From assembly GCA_013400155.1 (NCBI GenBank), contig VXBM01000017.1:1622673-1686672 (forward strand): a stretch of DNA of 64,000 nucleotides, written 5' to 3'. Below are positions 12,886 to 23,090 of this stretch, in pieces (the stretch's first letter is position 1; each line of letters opens with the position of its first letter). The notes beneath the pieces are model-generated. The model saw only the letters and a list, made by a program, of their open reading frames with translations. It made no database searches and had not been told where the DNA came from. The position numbers and the translations under genes are program-made. The stretch comes from Helopsaltes ochotensis (taxonomy: Eukaryota > Chordata > Aves > Passeriformes > Locustellidae).

Positions 12886-15800
12886 AGAAAATCACCACAT
12901 AGTTAATTTCCTCCCTGGGAAGTTTGACTAGTTAAACTCAAAATTTCATTTCACCTTCCTCTGAACTAGTAGGATATTTAGCAAACTCAAAATTATTCCA
13001 TACCTATTTGACTACTACCCACCACCAGCACCACTTCTTTTGACCTAAAGTGTCACATCTTTTAGCTAAAAGAAATACCAAGTGCCAACCTTCCCATAAG
13101 AGGCACACATCCACTACAAATACAAGCCAATACAAACATTAAGACTTCCAGTTAAAAGAAGGACAAATTTAGTACATTCATAGCCTTGTGGTATCTGAAG
13201 CCTCTCCCTCAAATTCCTGGCTCAAAGCAAAGTTGATTTCTGTGCAAAAAAAGCTTCCGATGCTTACCTCCACACTACATTTTTGCACAGGCAACAAGGA
13301 TTTTACTCCACACTTAAGAAATTTCATCAAAATACTTTAAAAATTTTGAGAATTATTGTGCAAAAGCTATTCCCCAACAGAATAATCAAGATGCAGTGGA
13401 AGCAAACTGTTGCATATTGCAAACAGAACATCAAGTCTTTCTTTGGTATTTTACTACAGGAATGACTAACTCGTAAAGATTTAGTTATTTCATTAACTTC
13501 AACAATGACTTGGACTATGCCTTCCCCAGGATTACTTTCCGTTTAGGTTCTGACAAGGAAATATCTCTACGATAGGTCTATTTGAATGTAGAAAATTCAC
13601 ATTAAAAAAGCCACGTAATTGGCTTCGGGCAAACCTTAAAATACAGCATAACCATTAATGACAGAAAATATAAAAATGCATGCCAAAGGAAAAGCTGTCT
13701 TATAGAGGTCTCTAGTCAGGGTATTTAGGAGGAGGACCCCCTTTTGCCTCATCTAATAGTCCTAACGTAAGACTCTCATATCTACCAACCTCTGTTCCAT
13801 CCCACATAGTTTATTGTGCTAACTCCATCTCAGGAATGTTCAAGTTATTGCACAGAGGTCCTTCCTTACAGCCATATGGTCATTTTCTAGCCCATTTCCC
13901 CTCATGGTACATCTTCTAGGCTTTCCACAAGAACAGGTCTCAAAACTTCTAAACTGCTACCAGCAACTACATACAGACATGATAGTTAAATCAATTAAAT
14001 ACTGCATTTTCCAAACTGCAGAATCCTTACTGTAGGCTAGGCAGCTGGAGAGAAGTACTGCTGTATATGAAAATTTATCACTAAAATCTCCCTGCTCCTC
14101 AGTATTTTTCTTTATGTACTTTGTGATACTCACACTACACTAAGAACCCTGAGCAGACAGCAAGCAACACAACGAGCCAGCAGCTACATTACTGTCTTGC
14201 TTGCACTGATAATTCCATCTCTGCTGTCACCTGGGATGCCACCAGAAGGCTCGTAATTTGAGAACCTGTCTGCACAAATTCTCCTGCTCCTGCTGTTTCA
14301 TAAATCACCTTACACTTCAGAGTGATGCACTGAAAACAGAGCTTCAGGTGGGAAACAGAACTTGAATTCCACATTTTTCCAAATGTGGACAAAGCCGTAT
14401 TTTAACAGATCAGGGCATCTTCCTGGTAACTACCACCTCAGATTACACCATGTCTATTTGCTCTTTGTGAATAAACACAGAAAAAAATAATTCAACAAGC
14501 TTTCCTTTTATCTAACTAGCAGGTAAGAAGAGAAAAACAGAGGCTTCCAAAACAGTACAAAATTAAAGAAAAACTAGCATTATCAAGCTGCAGAAGGAAA
14601 CTAGTTCTGTTTCTGCATTTCTCTAGTAAGTGAGACCTTATCAGATCAAGTTTCTTTTGACAGGCGGGGTGGGGAAAATAGTCACACTATCCAGTGCTAC
14701 AGGGTTAGCTCAGAGAAGCAAAGCATTAGTACATCTTCCTTTCAAGGAAAAGTATTTCATACACACAGGCTTCACACCCTCACAGCCAAAACACCTATTA
14801 CATCAGTGAATTGCTGCACAACAATTGTTCTTCATAAAAAGATGAGTGTCTGCTATAGTCAGCAAGAGGCACAAGTATTCTAGGCAGTCTGTAATATTTA
14901 TAGTCATGGCGACCAAGAGAAGTAGTTACACTGCAGTAAACTGCAAAGTCACAAAGTGGCAAGTTATTCTAGCAGCAGCGAGTACTACAGGCCAAAATAT
15001 GATAAACACATCACACACATTAGTCATCTTGACAGCTTCTTATGCCCACAAGCCTCATGATTTCAGTGCACTAAAACATTGGTAAACAGTGACACAGTAT
15101 TTTAACTTGCACAGCTATTCATTTTAAGGCAAAGTTTACTGGCAAAAGCTATTTCTTCAGAATTTTACAGGATTCAAAATGAGCAAGCAACATGTCATGT
15201 CCAAAAATGAATTCAGTATCTGCAAACAAGCTTAACAAAGGTGCAAAGTAATTATTACCAGGTAATTCTTAATGCAGTAGAAGAGTAGGCAACATCCCAA
15301 TGCTTTCTATATCAAAGAAAATATTTCTACCTTGCAACAGTTCCTTATTCTTTTGATGATTATAAAATTGCTAATACGACTAAAACATTTCAAATGTATT
15401 AGTCACTTGCACTTCTCATACTGCAGTGTCCATACTGCAAGTATTCAGATCTTAAAGAGACAAGCTACGCATAATTGCTTTCAAGAAGCCGAGAGAGGAC
15501 AAATTTCCGTCACCGTTAGCTTCCCACAAGCAAACAGTAATTCATACTCCAGGCTATGTAACAAGAGCAATTTACAACTCCAGACTTTGCCTGGAAGCCA
15601 CAGGTCTGTCCCACCTCAACTCCTGCGCTGATAAGGAACGGCCAGCCTTCACCAATTTAAAAATGAAACCCAAATGCCTGGGAGGCTTGGGCTTTGTTAT
15701 TGGTTGGGTTTGGGATTTTTTTGGATAGGCTCACGCCAAGTAAGTATATTGCCTTTTATAGTGCATACACTTAAAATAGAAGTTTCCTAGGCAGCAAAGA

Positions 15801-16247
15801 ACCACACAGCGTATCAGAGCCATCCGTGAAACGTTTCGGGGCGGTATGAACAGCAGCAACTACCGCGCTTTACTGCACTTTAATGTGATGCCGCTCCTCA
15901 GGTGGGCAAAGGCTTCTTCGCTCCGAGCGAAGAAGCGAGCAACTCGTGGTTGGGATAACTCACAGCTCCGCAGCACGGCTCTCCCGGCTCCTTCGCCGGC
16001 CGGAGCGGAACAGTCGAAAGCGGCTTCCAGGCGGGAGCTTAAACAGAGGTGCAGCCAGCCTTCCAACTTAACCCTTTCCGGGGCCCCGCCGCCGCGCCCA
16101 GCCGGTCCCCACGGGGCGGGGACCGGGACACCTGTCCGCGGCAGCCCGGGGGGGGGCGGGCGCCGCCGGGCTCCCAAGTTGGCCGCGGCGGCCAAAGTCG
16201 CTCCCAGGAGAAGGCGCGGAGGAGGCGGGCCGGCCGCCGCTACTCAC

Positions 16248-16415
16248 CCGCACCAGGTTGCTGACAGCGGCCTGCACGGCCGACACGGGGGCGGTGAGGT
16301 CCGGGATGGCCTTTCCGTCCACCTCCCCCTCCTCGTGCATGATGACCAGGTGGGAAATCTGCTGGGCCACCGGCTCCAGGATGCTCTCGATGGTGCGCGT
16401 GTGGAAGACGGGCAT
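16248..16415 (-). CDS. VCL: Vinculin, first coding exon (residues 1-56; partial gene)
   Basis: Vinculin is a cytoplasmic actin-binding adaptor of focal adhesions and adherens junctions that links talin or alpha-catenin to F-actin. Read leftwards from the ATG at 16415, the translation starts MPVFHTRTIESILEP, continues through HLVIMHEEGEVDGKAIPDL and ends AVSNLVR. This is the N-terminus of vinculin, the opening helices of the head D1 (talin-binding) domain. After codon 56 (CGG, 16250-16248) comes GTGAGT at 16247-16242, an ideal donor. In the known gene the first intron falls exactly between Arg56 and Val57. The start context is GTCGCCATGC, with a purine at -3. Ser45 (TAPVSAVQ) matches the chicken protein as I remember it; human has Ala. 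Exon 2 (VGKETVQ...) was not found, so the other roughly 1,010 residues lie left of the window. Identification is by direct recognition and is close to certain. Confidence 0.97.
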
Positions 16416-16728
16416 GGCGACGGCGGGGTGGGGGGCCGGGGCCCGAACTCAGCACAAACTCCTGGTAAACTCTGTCCCTGCGGGCTGGCGCCCCACAGAG
16501 AAACCCGCGGCCTCCGCGCAAAGAGGAAAAGGAGGAAGAACAGGAAATCAAACGACCCCTCCAAGCTCCCCTCGCCCGGGAGCGGAGTGCGGCACACGGA
16601 GAAGCGGCTGCCGGCTCAGGTTCGCGGAGGCGGGACTCGAACTCGCTGCCCTCGTGCCACCCGCTGGCAGCCCCCACCCCGCACTGGCGCCGCTCCTCAG
16701 CCAGGCGGCGGCTTTTCAACCGCTACAG

Positions 16729-16736
16729 CCCGCCCC
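16729..16736 (-). promoter_or_regulatory. GC box (Sp1/KLF)
   Basis: CCCGCCCC on the plus strand reads GGGGCGGG on the VCL strand, about 315 bp upstream of the ATG. Further C-rich Sp1-like stretches lie at about 16840-16860. No clear TATA box faces VCL, so a dispersed TSS somewhere around 16.45-16.70 kb is expected. Confidence 0.5.
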
Positions 16737-16766
16737 TACCGCGGCTCCCGCCTCCGGCTGCTTCGC

Positions 16767-16771
16767 CCAAT
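16767..16771. promoter_or_regulatory. CCAAT box (NF-Y)
   Basis: CCAAT followed by GG (ATTGG when read on the VCL strand) lies about 350 bp upstream of the vinculin ATG, in the likely core promoter region. NF-Y works in either orientation. Confidence 0.5.
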
Positions 16772-16820
16772 GGCCGAGCCGGGGCCGCCGCTTCCAGTGG
16801 CGCAACGCCGCGTCCATCAA

Positions 16821-16827
16821 CATTCCA
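16821..16827. promoter_or_regulatory. M-CAT / TEAD motif
   Basis: CATTCCA (TGGAATG on the VCL strand) matches the TEAD recognition core and is about 410 bp upstream of the vinculin ATG. TEAD/YAP sites often accompany SRF sites at cytoskeletal genes. The motif is short and could occur by chance. Confidence 0.45.
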
Positions 16828-16921
16828 GAGCCTCCTTCCCCCTCCGCCCCCCGCCCTTCCCGCACCACCCGCCTTTCCAACCAAGCTTGGTTGCGCGGGC
16901 GCTGGTTTCCCAGAGTCGAGA

Positions 16922-16929
16922 TGACGTCA
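16922..16929. promoter_or_regulatory. Full palindromic CRE (CREB/ATF site)
   Basis: TGACGTCA, the perfect 8-bp cAMP response element, lies inside the CpG island only 13 bp from the CArG box. Full CREs near CpG-island promoters are typical CREB/ATF1 targets. The motif is certain; use by VCL or by a divergent transcript is inferred. Confidence 0.75.
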
Positions 16930-16942
16930 GACATTCTGGTGT

Positions 16943-16952
16943 CCATATAAGG
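16943..16952. promoter_or_regulatory. CArG box (SRF binding site) in VCL promoter
   Basis: CCATATAAGG is a perfect CC(A/T)6GG serum response element about 530 bp upstream of the vinculin ATG. Vinculin is an established SRF/MRTF target, so the site is probably functional, although occupancy cannot be seen from sequence. It also contains TATAAG on the plus strand, so it could act as a TATA-like element for rightward transcription. Confidence 0.8.
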
Positions 16953-17119
16953 AGACGATTAATGCCGGGGTGCCGGGATAGCGGGGGGTGAGGGCGGTGG
17001 GATTCCTGCGCCACGCCCGCCGCCCGCGCAAGTTGGCACGGTTGGGCTGAGGCGGAGCGTAACCGCCTGGCCGGGCGTGTGGGGCTGGGCACCGCTAGGA
17101 CAGGGGTGGCCGAGGGGAG

Positions 17120-17700
17120 GTGGCGCTCCTGGCCCGAGCCGCTGTCCCCGGGGACCGCTTGCGGTGCGCCGCTTCGTGCGGGGCGTGCGTTCCCCCCGCA
17201 GCCGGCCCTGCGCGGCCCGCCCTGGGCGCGGCCCCGAACGCTTCCGCCCCACTGAGGAAAAGTGGCGAGAGGCTGCGGGCGCCGCTTCCCGCCCGCGCTC
17301 CGCCTGAGGTGGGGAGGGCAGTCCCTGCCGTCCCGCGAGCCTCAGGGGCTGAGGGGACACGGCGGGACAACGCTGAGGTGGCGGCGGCGGCCCTGCGGGC
17401 GGCACGTACGGGGAGAGTGAACCTCGGCTTGGCTTTTACCGCTATGACTGGTGGTGATAGCGGGAGCTGTTTAAATACACTTAGGTGAGCGGCGTGGCGT
17501 CGGGAGAAGGAGTACAAACCGTAGTCAGGAACATAAATCCCCGCTTTCCCGTGGCGCCGGTGTGGGAGCGTGGCTGCCAGTCCCAGCACAGCTCGCCGTG
17601 AGCCCGTACGAGCGCTGCCCGCCCTCGGCGTGCCCCGGGCACGGTCTCTGGTGGCACTGGCAGCACTCGTGGTAATAAAATAGAACGTGAATACGGAGTT
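17120..17700. other. Right shoulder of the VCL CpG island; possible divergent transcript
   Basis: This GC-rich block upstream of VCL contains open frames in both directions, none recognised as a known protein. A plus-strand consensus donor (TTAG followed by GTGAGC at 17485) lies about 530 bp downstream of the TATAA-like motif at 16947. A short divergent noncoding first exon of about 16.98-17.48 kb is therefore possible. No acceptor or second exon was identified, so this stays an inference. Confidence 0.3.
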
Positions 17701-18696
17701 ACGCTCTGCACTTCTTACTTTCTTTGATAAACGAACAAGGGTTCAGATTCGGGAAGTTATTGCTGGCTTGTATGTTTTTTTATCCTTGTGCTGCTATTTT
17801 AGGCTATAAATCAATGTCCCTGTCAGACTAGGTTGCACTCTGAAGTGTTCCAGAGCAAACAATGTGTTTTCTGTGCAGTGTTTGAACACAGCCACTCCTA
17901 CCAGCAGACACAGGGACATATAGAAAGAGCAATTAAATCAGTAAGGGTGGTGTGAGCTCAAGGATCTCTTTGTAACTTATACCAGTGTTGTCATAGTTGG
18001 ACCTACAGGGACAGTTACAAGTTGTAGGCCTAAAAAGCTATGAAAAACAGATATTGTGCAGCGTTAAGAAAGCCCAGCAACACCTTTAGCTCAGAAGTTT
18101 TTTTGTTTTGGTTTGTTTACTGTTCTCTTTTAGTACGATGGAAGTTGTATTTCTCTGTATGTATTTATTGAATCTCCAATGGTAGGAGTCATAGTATTAA
18201 CTTCCATGTACTGTCCCACTTGGTTTGGAAAGAGGTATACCTGTAGGCTTGATAACAGATAATCAAATTATGCTATTGGTGCATAAAATATAATTACAGT
18301 ATCAGTTCTTTCAGCAGTAATGAATGTTTTAGGTTACTTGAACTGTGCACTGTAAGAGTAGCTTATGTTGTTTGCTATTGGCTGTATAGCAGGTACCATT
18401 TTTAGCATATACGTGCCTAGCAGTACCTCTTTGACATACTGCGGAAAAGTAATAACGAGAATAGATAAAAATCCTTCTGGACAGCAGTGTGCAGGAGCTG
18501 GGAATTACAAAAAGCAATTAGTCCACGTCTAATAATCTGCTAAATTCTGTTTTATGGAAGTATGCAAGCATAATAAACCCCACGTATTTAGTAATTTGTG
18601 GGACTTGCACATAAGGGAAGCTCTTTGATTAAAAATAGTTGCTTTAGATTTAGGATTGTGTGTACTGACTTATGGCTGAATATGCATGTTTATGCT

Positions 18697-18742
18697 TAAT
18701 GATCAGATAACACTTTCAGGGGAAAGTGTTATCTGGTCATTA
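18697..18742. repeat. 21-bp near-perfect inverted repeat with 4-nt loop
   Basis: Arms 18697-18717 and 18722-18742 are complementary at 20 of 21 positions, and the single mismatch becomes a G:U pair in RNA. The loop is AGGG. Each arm contains a GATA-factor core (AGATAA on the left, TTATCT on the right). No poly(A), ORF or known element adjoins it. It could be a miniature palindrome-type transposon remnant, a hairpin RNA precursor if transcribed, or a paired GATA site. Confidence 0.8.
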
Positions 18743-21700
18743 TAAAAGGCTGATCTGGTGACTGAAATACATACAGTTACTACAGGCAAATAAAAATACA
18801 GAAGGAAGTTTTTGGTGGCCTCCTGAAACTTTTCCTGCCTACAGAATCAAAATCTGTACTTGTATTTGGGATGTGTTGGTATTAAGAGTTTGTTTCACTA
18901 TTTCACTTATATTTGTGTAATTTTTGCCTATACAAAATTTCAATTTTATTCTTTGCATTATGTGACTGTACTGTATGCCTATCAGTGAAATTTCCTCCAT
19001 GCTGTTGGTGTGGCTGCCTAATTTTTGAAGTTACATCCAGCAAAATTCCATGCAATTAACAGCAATATATGTAACACTGCTTTTCTGGTTGTTGGTTTTG
19101 TTGGGTTTTTTTTCTTTTAAAGTATTAAATTTACAGAGTTTTCTCTTTCCTTTGCAGTATTCACAGCTGTCACATTGATGTCATATGAGTAACAGCTTTG
19201 AGACAGGTACTTTTCTCAATAAGTTCAGTTCCTTACTGTGATGTTGCTTCCCCAGGTTCTTTGATAATCATTAATTCAGCGGTTAGAAAGTAATGACAGA
19301 TTTTATATTTTCTGTTTATAAAGCCCAGGATGGAAACGTGTGATTTCATTTGTCCTCTTCCAGTATGGTATTGCATATCAAACAAAATAAAGGGATGCAA
19401 AATCTCCTTTCCTTTCCACACACTCAAATTGTTAGCATTATTATGAAGGAGTATTTATTATTAGTAATACAGTGGTGACCAGCATCTCAAATAAGTTAAT
19501 GTGCTTAGAATGAAAGGATTAGCTTTTAAGGCATTCTTTCCATGTCTTTTAGAATTTCTGACAAACTCAGGTGAGTCCAGTTAAACCCATTTCTGCAGAG
19601 AACCTGTTGTCAGCAGACTCTTCTGCTTACAGAAATCTCCATTGTCTTTAGGGACATCATGTCTCTCTGACCTAAATGATCAAATGAGTTCTCCTTTTTT
19701 CACAAGTCTTTTAGCGAAGCAAAGAAATTCTCTCTTTACTTCCACTGAGGTAAGTGAGATGTATGAATACAGAAGCAATAGGCTCAGGTAGAAAAAGGGA
19801 GGACACGAGTGCTTATCAAAAGCATAGCTGCAATGCAGCTTCTACCACGGTGTCTTTTGGAGAGTTCTGTATCCCATGCTCAGGGTACTTGGCACTGGAA
19901 CTGCAAGTGGCGGGAGCAGTGGAACTGAGCTGTTTGCGAAGAGCTGAACCTCTGCAATTATCAGGTATTTTGTTGGTATTAACACTATTGAAGTGAACGT
20001 GTCTGATTAGCTCCAAGCCTCCATTTTACAGTAGTTACTTTCAGTATTAGGTACTGCAGCAGAGAAGAGTTATGCTTTCTAGGCAAATACACTGGGCTGT
20101 GATTAATCACTTTTCCCTGGAATCATCTGACATTACTGCACCAACTTCTAACTTTTCTGAGTAAAAACTAATTAGCTACCTGAGAAAATTTACAGAAATG
20201 CTATATTCATATATTGCATAAACTGAGTTGTATAAATGCCTTGATCCTATGAAAATTTAAGCCTATGTTGAAATTTAAGGTTTAGAGTCTCTTTTATCAG
20301 CTTCTGGAGAATTGGAGGCTACTGTTGATCAGAGAATGTTCTGAATTTCCCTCTTATTGAGCACTAACTATTGAGCACTAAGGAGTAAGCAATGGATGAT
20401 TGAATTTTAAGTAAAAAGGTTTTTTTCTTCCCTTTCTGTGTTGGTGCCCACCTTAAACATAAATTTTAAATTTGTCATGAGTTTGTTGTGGAATGTATCA
20501 GTGTTACTATACTGATAGCTCTAGTGTGTAGGTGGCTGGCACAGGAGGAATAAGTTTCATGCCTAATAAATTACAACCTTGGAGAAAGAGCAGGTTACTA
20601 AGGTGTTTGACAGTGTAACTTCACCACAATGGCCTGTCCATGTGCCTTGCCATTATTTAGATGACTTTTGCCATGAAACCAGGGTAGGTTCTGTTTAGTT
20701 CTGCATCTTGGCTGGCTGTGTTCTAGGAACTGCAATGACAGCAACAGTTCAGAATTTTTATACACTGACTCATCATCAGTCACTATCTGAGCTAGATGGG
20801 AGCAGCCTATTAACAACTGGAAAATTTACATCACGGTTGTCATCCAGCTCCTGAATACAAACTTTATTTCATTGCACAACACCACTCGGTTCCCAGCTGC
20901 CCTTCTATAGCTGTGTTCTGTTGCTGTGCAGACATAGTGGGGCTTAGGTCAGCAGAGAAGGCTGCTACCCTGTCTCCTGCAAGGGGTTTTTTGCTAGAAG
21001 TTCTGCTGGGGAACCAAGAGTGCAAATGTTGTTTATTTTTTCATCTTCTCAGTTACTGTACTGAACCCCAAACTTTTTTTTAACTACCTTGCATTCTGAA
21101 GTGGTTTATTGTGGAGTAATATTGCACCAATTGTAACAACAAAATTCAAGGAATGTTTTTAAGAACATAAACATGTAAAAAAGAAAGGTAAGCATAATAA
21201 ATACGTATTTTGTGTATTTATTCTAGATATTGCTAAATAGGGATGAGGTTCAAAAACACTTTTCAACTTCTAAAAAATTGCAGGTGAAAATATCAGGTAC
21301 ATGCAAAGCATGTATGATAGTGTATGCGCTGTTAAAATTATACAGTCTAGTCACAGTAAATGCAAACAAAAAGCCTTTCCACCCTTGTGCTAACATTACT
21401 ATTAACCTACAGTAGATTTTGGTGTTTCATAGAGCAATAGGTGTTTTCCAGGAGCTTGACCCATACACTGGCTCAGAGCTTGTCAATATAATTGACTACC
21501 TGGTAAACAATCCAAGTGCTTTATTTACAGTAGGTGACCATTTTAATAGTCTAAACATTCATTTTGCACATAGGGATTTTGGCTAATATTTACGTCATTT
21601 CTACACAGAGACACAAGGAAATTGAGACAAATAAACCAAAGATGTCAAATGTGTTTAAGTTAATAATATTAAACCTCATGTGGATGTTGTCATTTGGCTT

Positions 21701-23066
21701 TAGATGGCCTTTGCTGCTCAACGATTCCTTTCCAAGAACATGCTTTGTGAGAGCAGTAAGGCTCTTGTCCTCAAGCAGTTTGCAGAGCTGCTGCATCTAC
21801 CATCTGAGATGTGGCAACTAACTTCTTGTATGGTCTTGGTGTACTTCCTTAAAAAGAAATGGCTGTTTTAAATTGCTCCTGTTGATCAGTTTAAGCTTCC
21901 CATTTTACTTTGCTCTGAAATGGACAGAATCTCAACTGAGATGCCTAAAATAAGTTCTCATATTTTTTATCTGCCTTGCAAGAACAGATCTTGATTTTGG
22001 TCCTTAAGTATTTTTGCATGCAGGTATGTTCAATTTCATTTCAAATCAGCCTCCAAGATGATCTATGCAATACTTGAATTTTGGGGGCAGGAGTACATGT
22101 TCATCAGTGCCTCTGCAGGCTTTTTTCCAGCTTCTAATATTAGGTGCTTGTACATATCAACTCCTTTCCTAGTGGTTCCTTGTATTGGATTTGATTTACT
22201 CAAGTATTAAAGCATGTGTGTGTTGGGAAGCGTAAGTTTGGTCTGAAATGTTTGGAGTCTCATAAATTATTTATTTCCTTACTGCAGTTTAACAGGCTTG
22301 GGGGGTTCTGCAATTCTGTGTAGGTTCCAATTCACCACAAAGTCAAAGCCTTTAGACTGGCCAATGCTTCTTGAAAAGTCACCAGCGGAAATTAAGAAGT
22401 GCTGTATAGAGTAATAATGAACTCTTTCTAGGTATGCCTGTGTGTGATTGGTTTTTAACTGCATAATTGTAGAGATCTTTCACATTTTTATAGATTCTTT
22501 ATGGTTTATATAGTTATCTGATTTAGTGTGCAAGCTAAAGATTTCTAGCCATATATTAGTAGCTATGGGAGTTTACTGACATCAGCAAATACTAAATGGC
22601 GAAATTAGACTTCAAAGAGAAAATGCTAGATAGCACTTAATTTCTGTATCAATTTATAAACTCCCTCCATATACAGTAGAGATAGAAATCTACAGAATAT
22701 ACTTTATTGTATATACAGAATATACATATTTTTGAGTTTCTTATCTGTGTTGTATTCAGTAACACGTCTTGACTAAAACTCTTTAAGTGTCTCAGAGGAG
22801 CTTCAAGTAATTACAATAGAGAAGGACAATTAACCTAATGCAAAAATACTTCCTTCCTGCCCACAGATCCTGAACTTGCAGTTATTTTCATATAAATGGA
22901 CCTTGTACTTGGGAAAAATTCAGTAGGGCTCATTGTAAGATTGCTTTGTGAACTTTTTTGTTCTCTGTTCCACATAAAATGCAATGGCATTACAGAAAGG
23001 ACAGTGTGTATTTGACACTGGAACTCATGATTTTAAAGATCATTTGTTTTAGGAGAGTTTAGGGGA

Positions 23067-23090
23067 ATTCATCCCTGCAAAGGGATGAAT
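23067..23090. repeat. 10-bp perfect hairpin with GCAA loop
   Basis: ATTCATCCCT (23067-23076) and AGGGATGAAT (23081-23090) pair perfectly around GCAA, a GNRA-type tetraloop if transcribed. A flanking GG/CC pair could extend the stem across a bulge. Such short hairpins also arise by chance. Confidence 0.5.

Larger units (their letters stand above)
1..16247 (-). other. VCL: VCL intron 1 (5' portion, at least 16.2 kb)
   Basis: The intron starts at the GTGAGT donor (16247-16242) and runs to the left edge without a recognisable vinculin exon 2. I looked on the minus strand for residues of the VGKETVQTTEDQILKRD region and saw none. The sequence is AT-rich, and its open frames are all short and unlike known proteins. 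It contains an old CR1 fragment near 7.6-8.1 kb and A/C-rich low-complexity DNA near 12.8 kb. The GC-rich 3' shoulder at 15.83-16.25 kb belongs to the promoter CpG island. A long first intron is normal for vinculin and may hold regulatory elements, but none can be assigned by eye. Confidence 0.85.
15830..17650. promoter_or_regulatory. VCL: CpG island spanning the VCL promoter and exon 1
   Basis: Composition changes sharply here from AT-rich flanks to dense G+C with many CpG dinucleotides, for example around 16080-16260, 16400-16440 and 17120-17420. The island covers the vinculin start codon, exon 1, the start of intron 1 and about 1.2 kb upstream. It extends well past the VCL promoter to the right, as bidirectional promoters often do. 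It includes a run of nine G at 16148-16156. Edges were judged by eye and are approximate. Several long open frames in both directions through this block (one of 381 codons, 15846-16991 plus) are best explained by few AT-rich stop codons in GC-rich DNA. Confidence 0.9.

Noticed and set aside
16630..16720. tRNA-like B box (AGTTCGAGTCC on the minus strand) with a loose A-box match upstream
   Set aside because: The T-stem has a mismatch, the acceptor arms do not pair and the spacing is poor. It is chance similarity in GC-rich promoter DNA.
15846..16991. 381-codon open frame on the plus strand across the CpG island
   Set aside because: It runs antisense through vinculin exon 1 and both flanks, its product is Pro/Arg/Gly-rich without any recognised domain, and GC-rich DNA lacks stop codons. 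Other long frames at 16240-16719 minus and 17120-17488 plus are rejected for the same reason.
19740..19760. Strong donor-like sequence GAGGTAAGTGAG
   Set aside because: No exon-like open sequence, acceptor or promoter precedes it; isolated donor consensus motifs are frequent.
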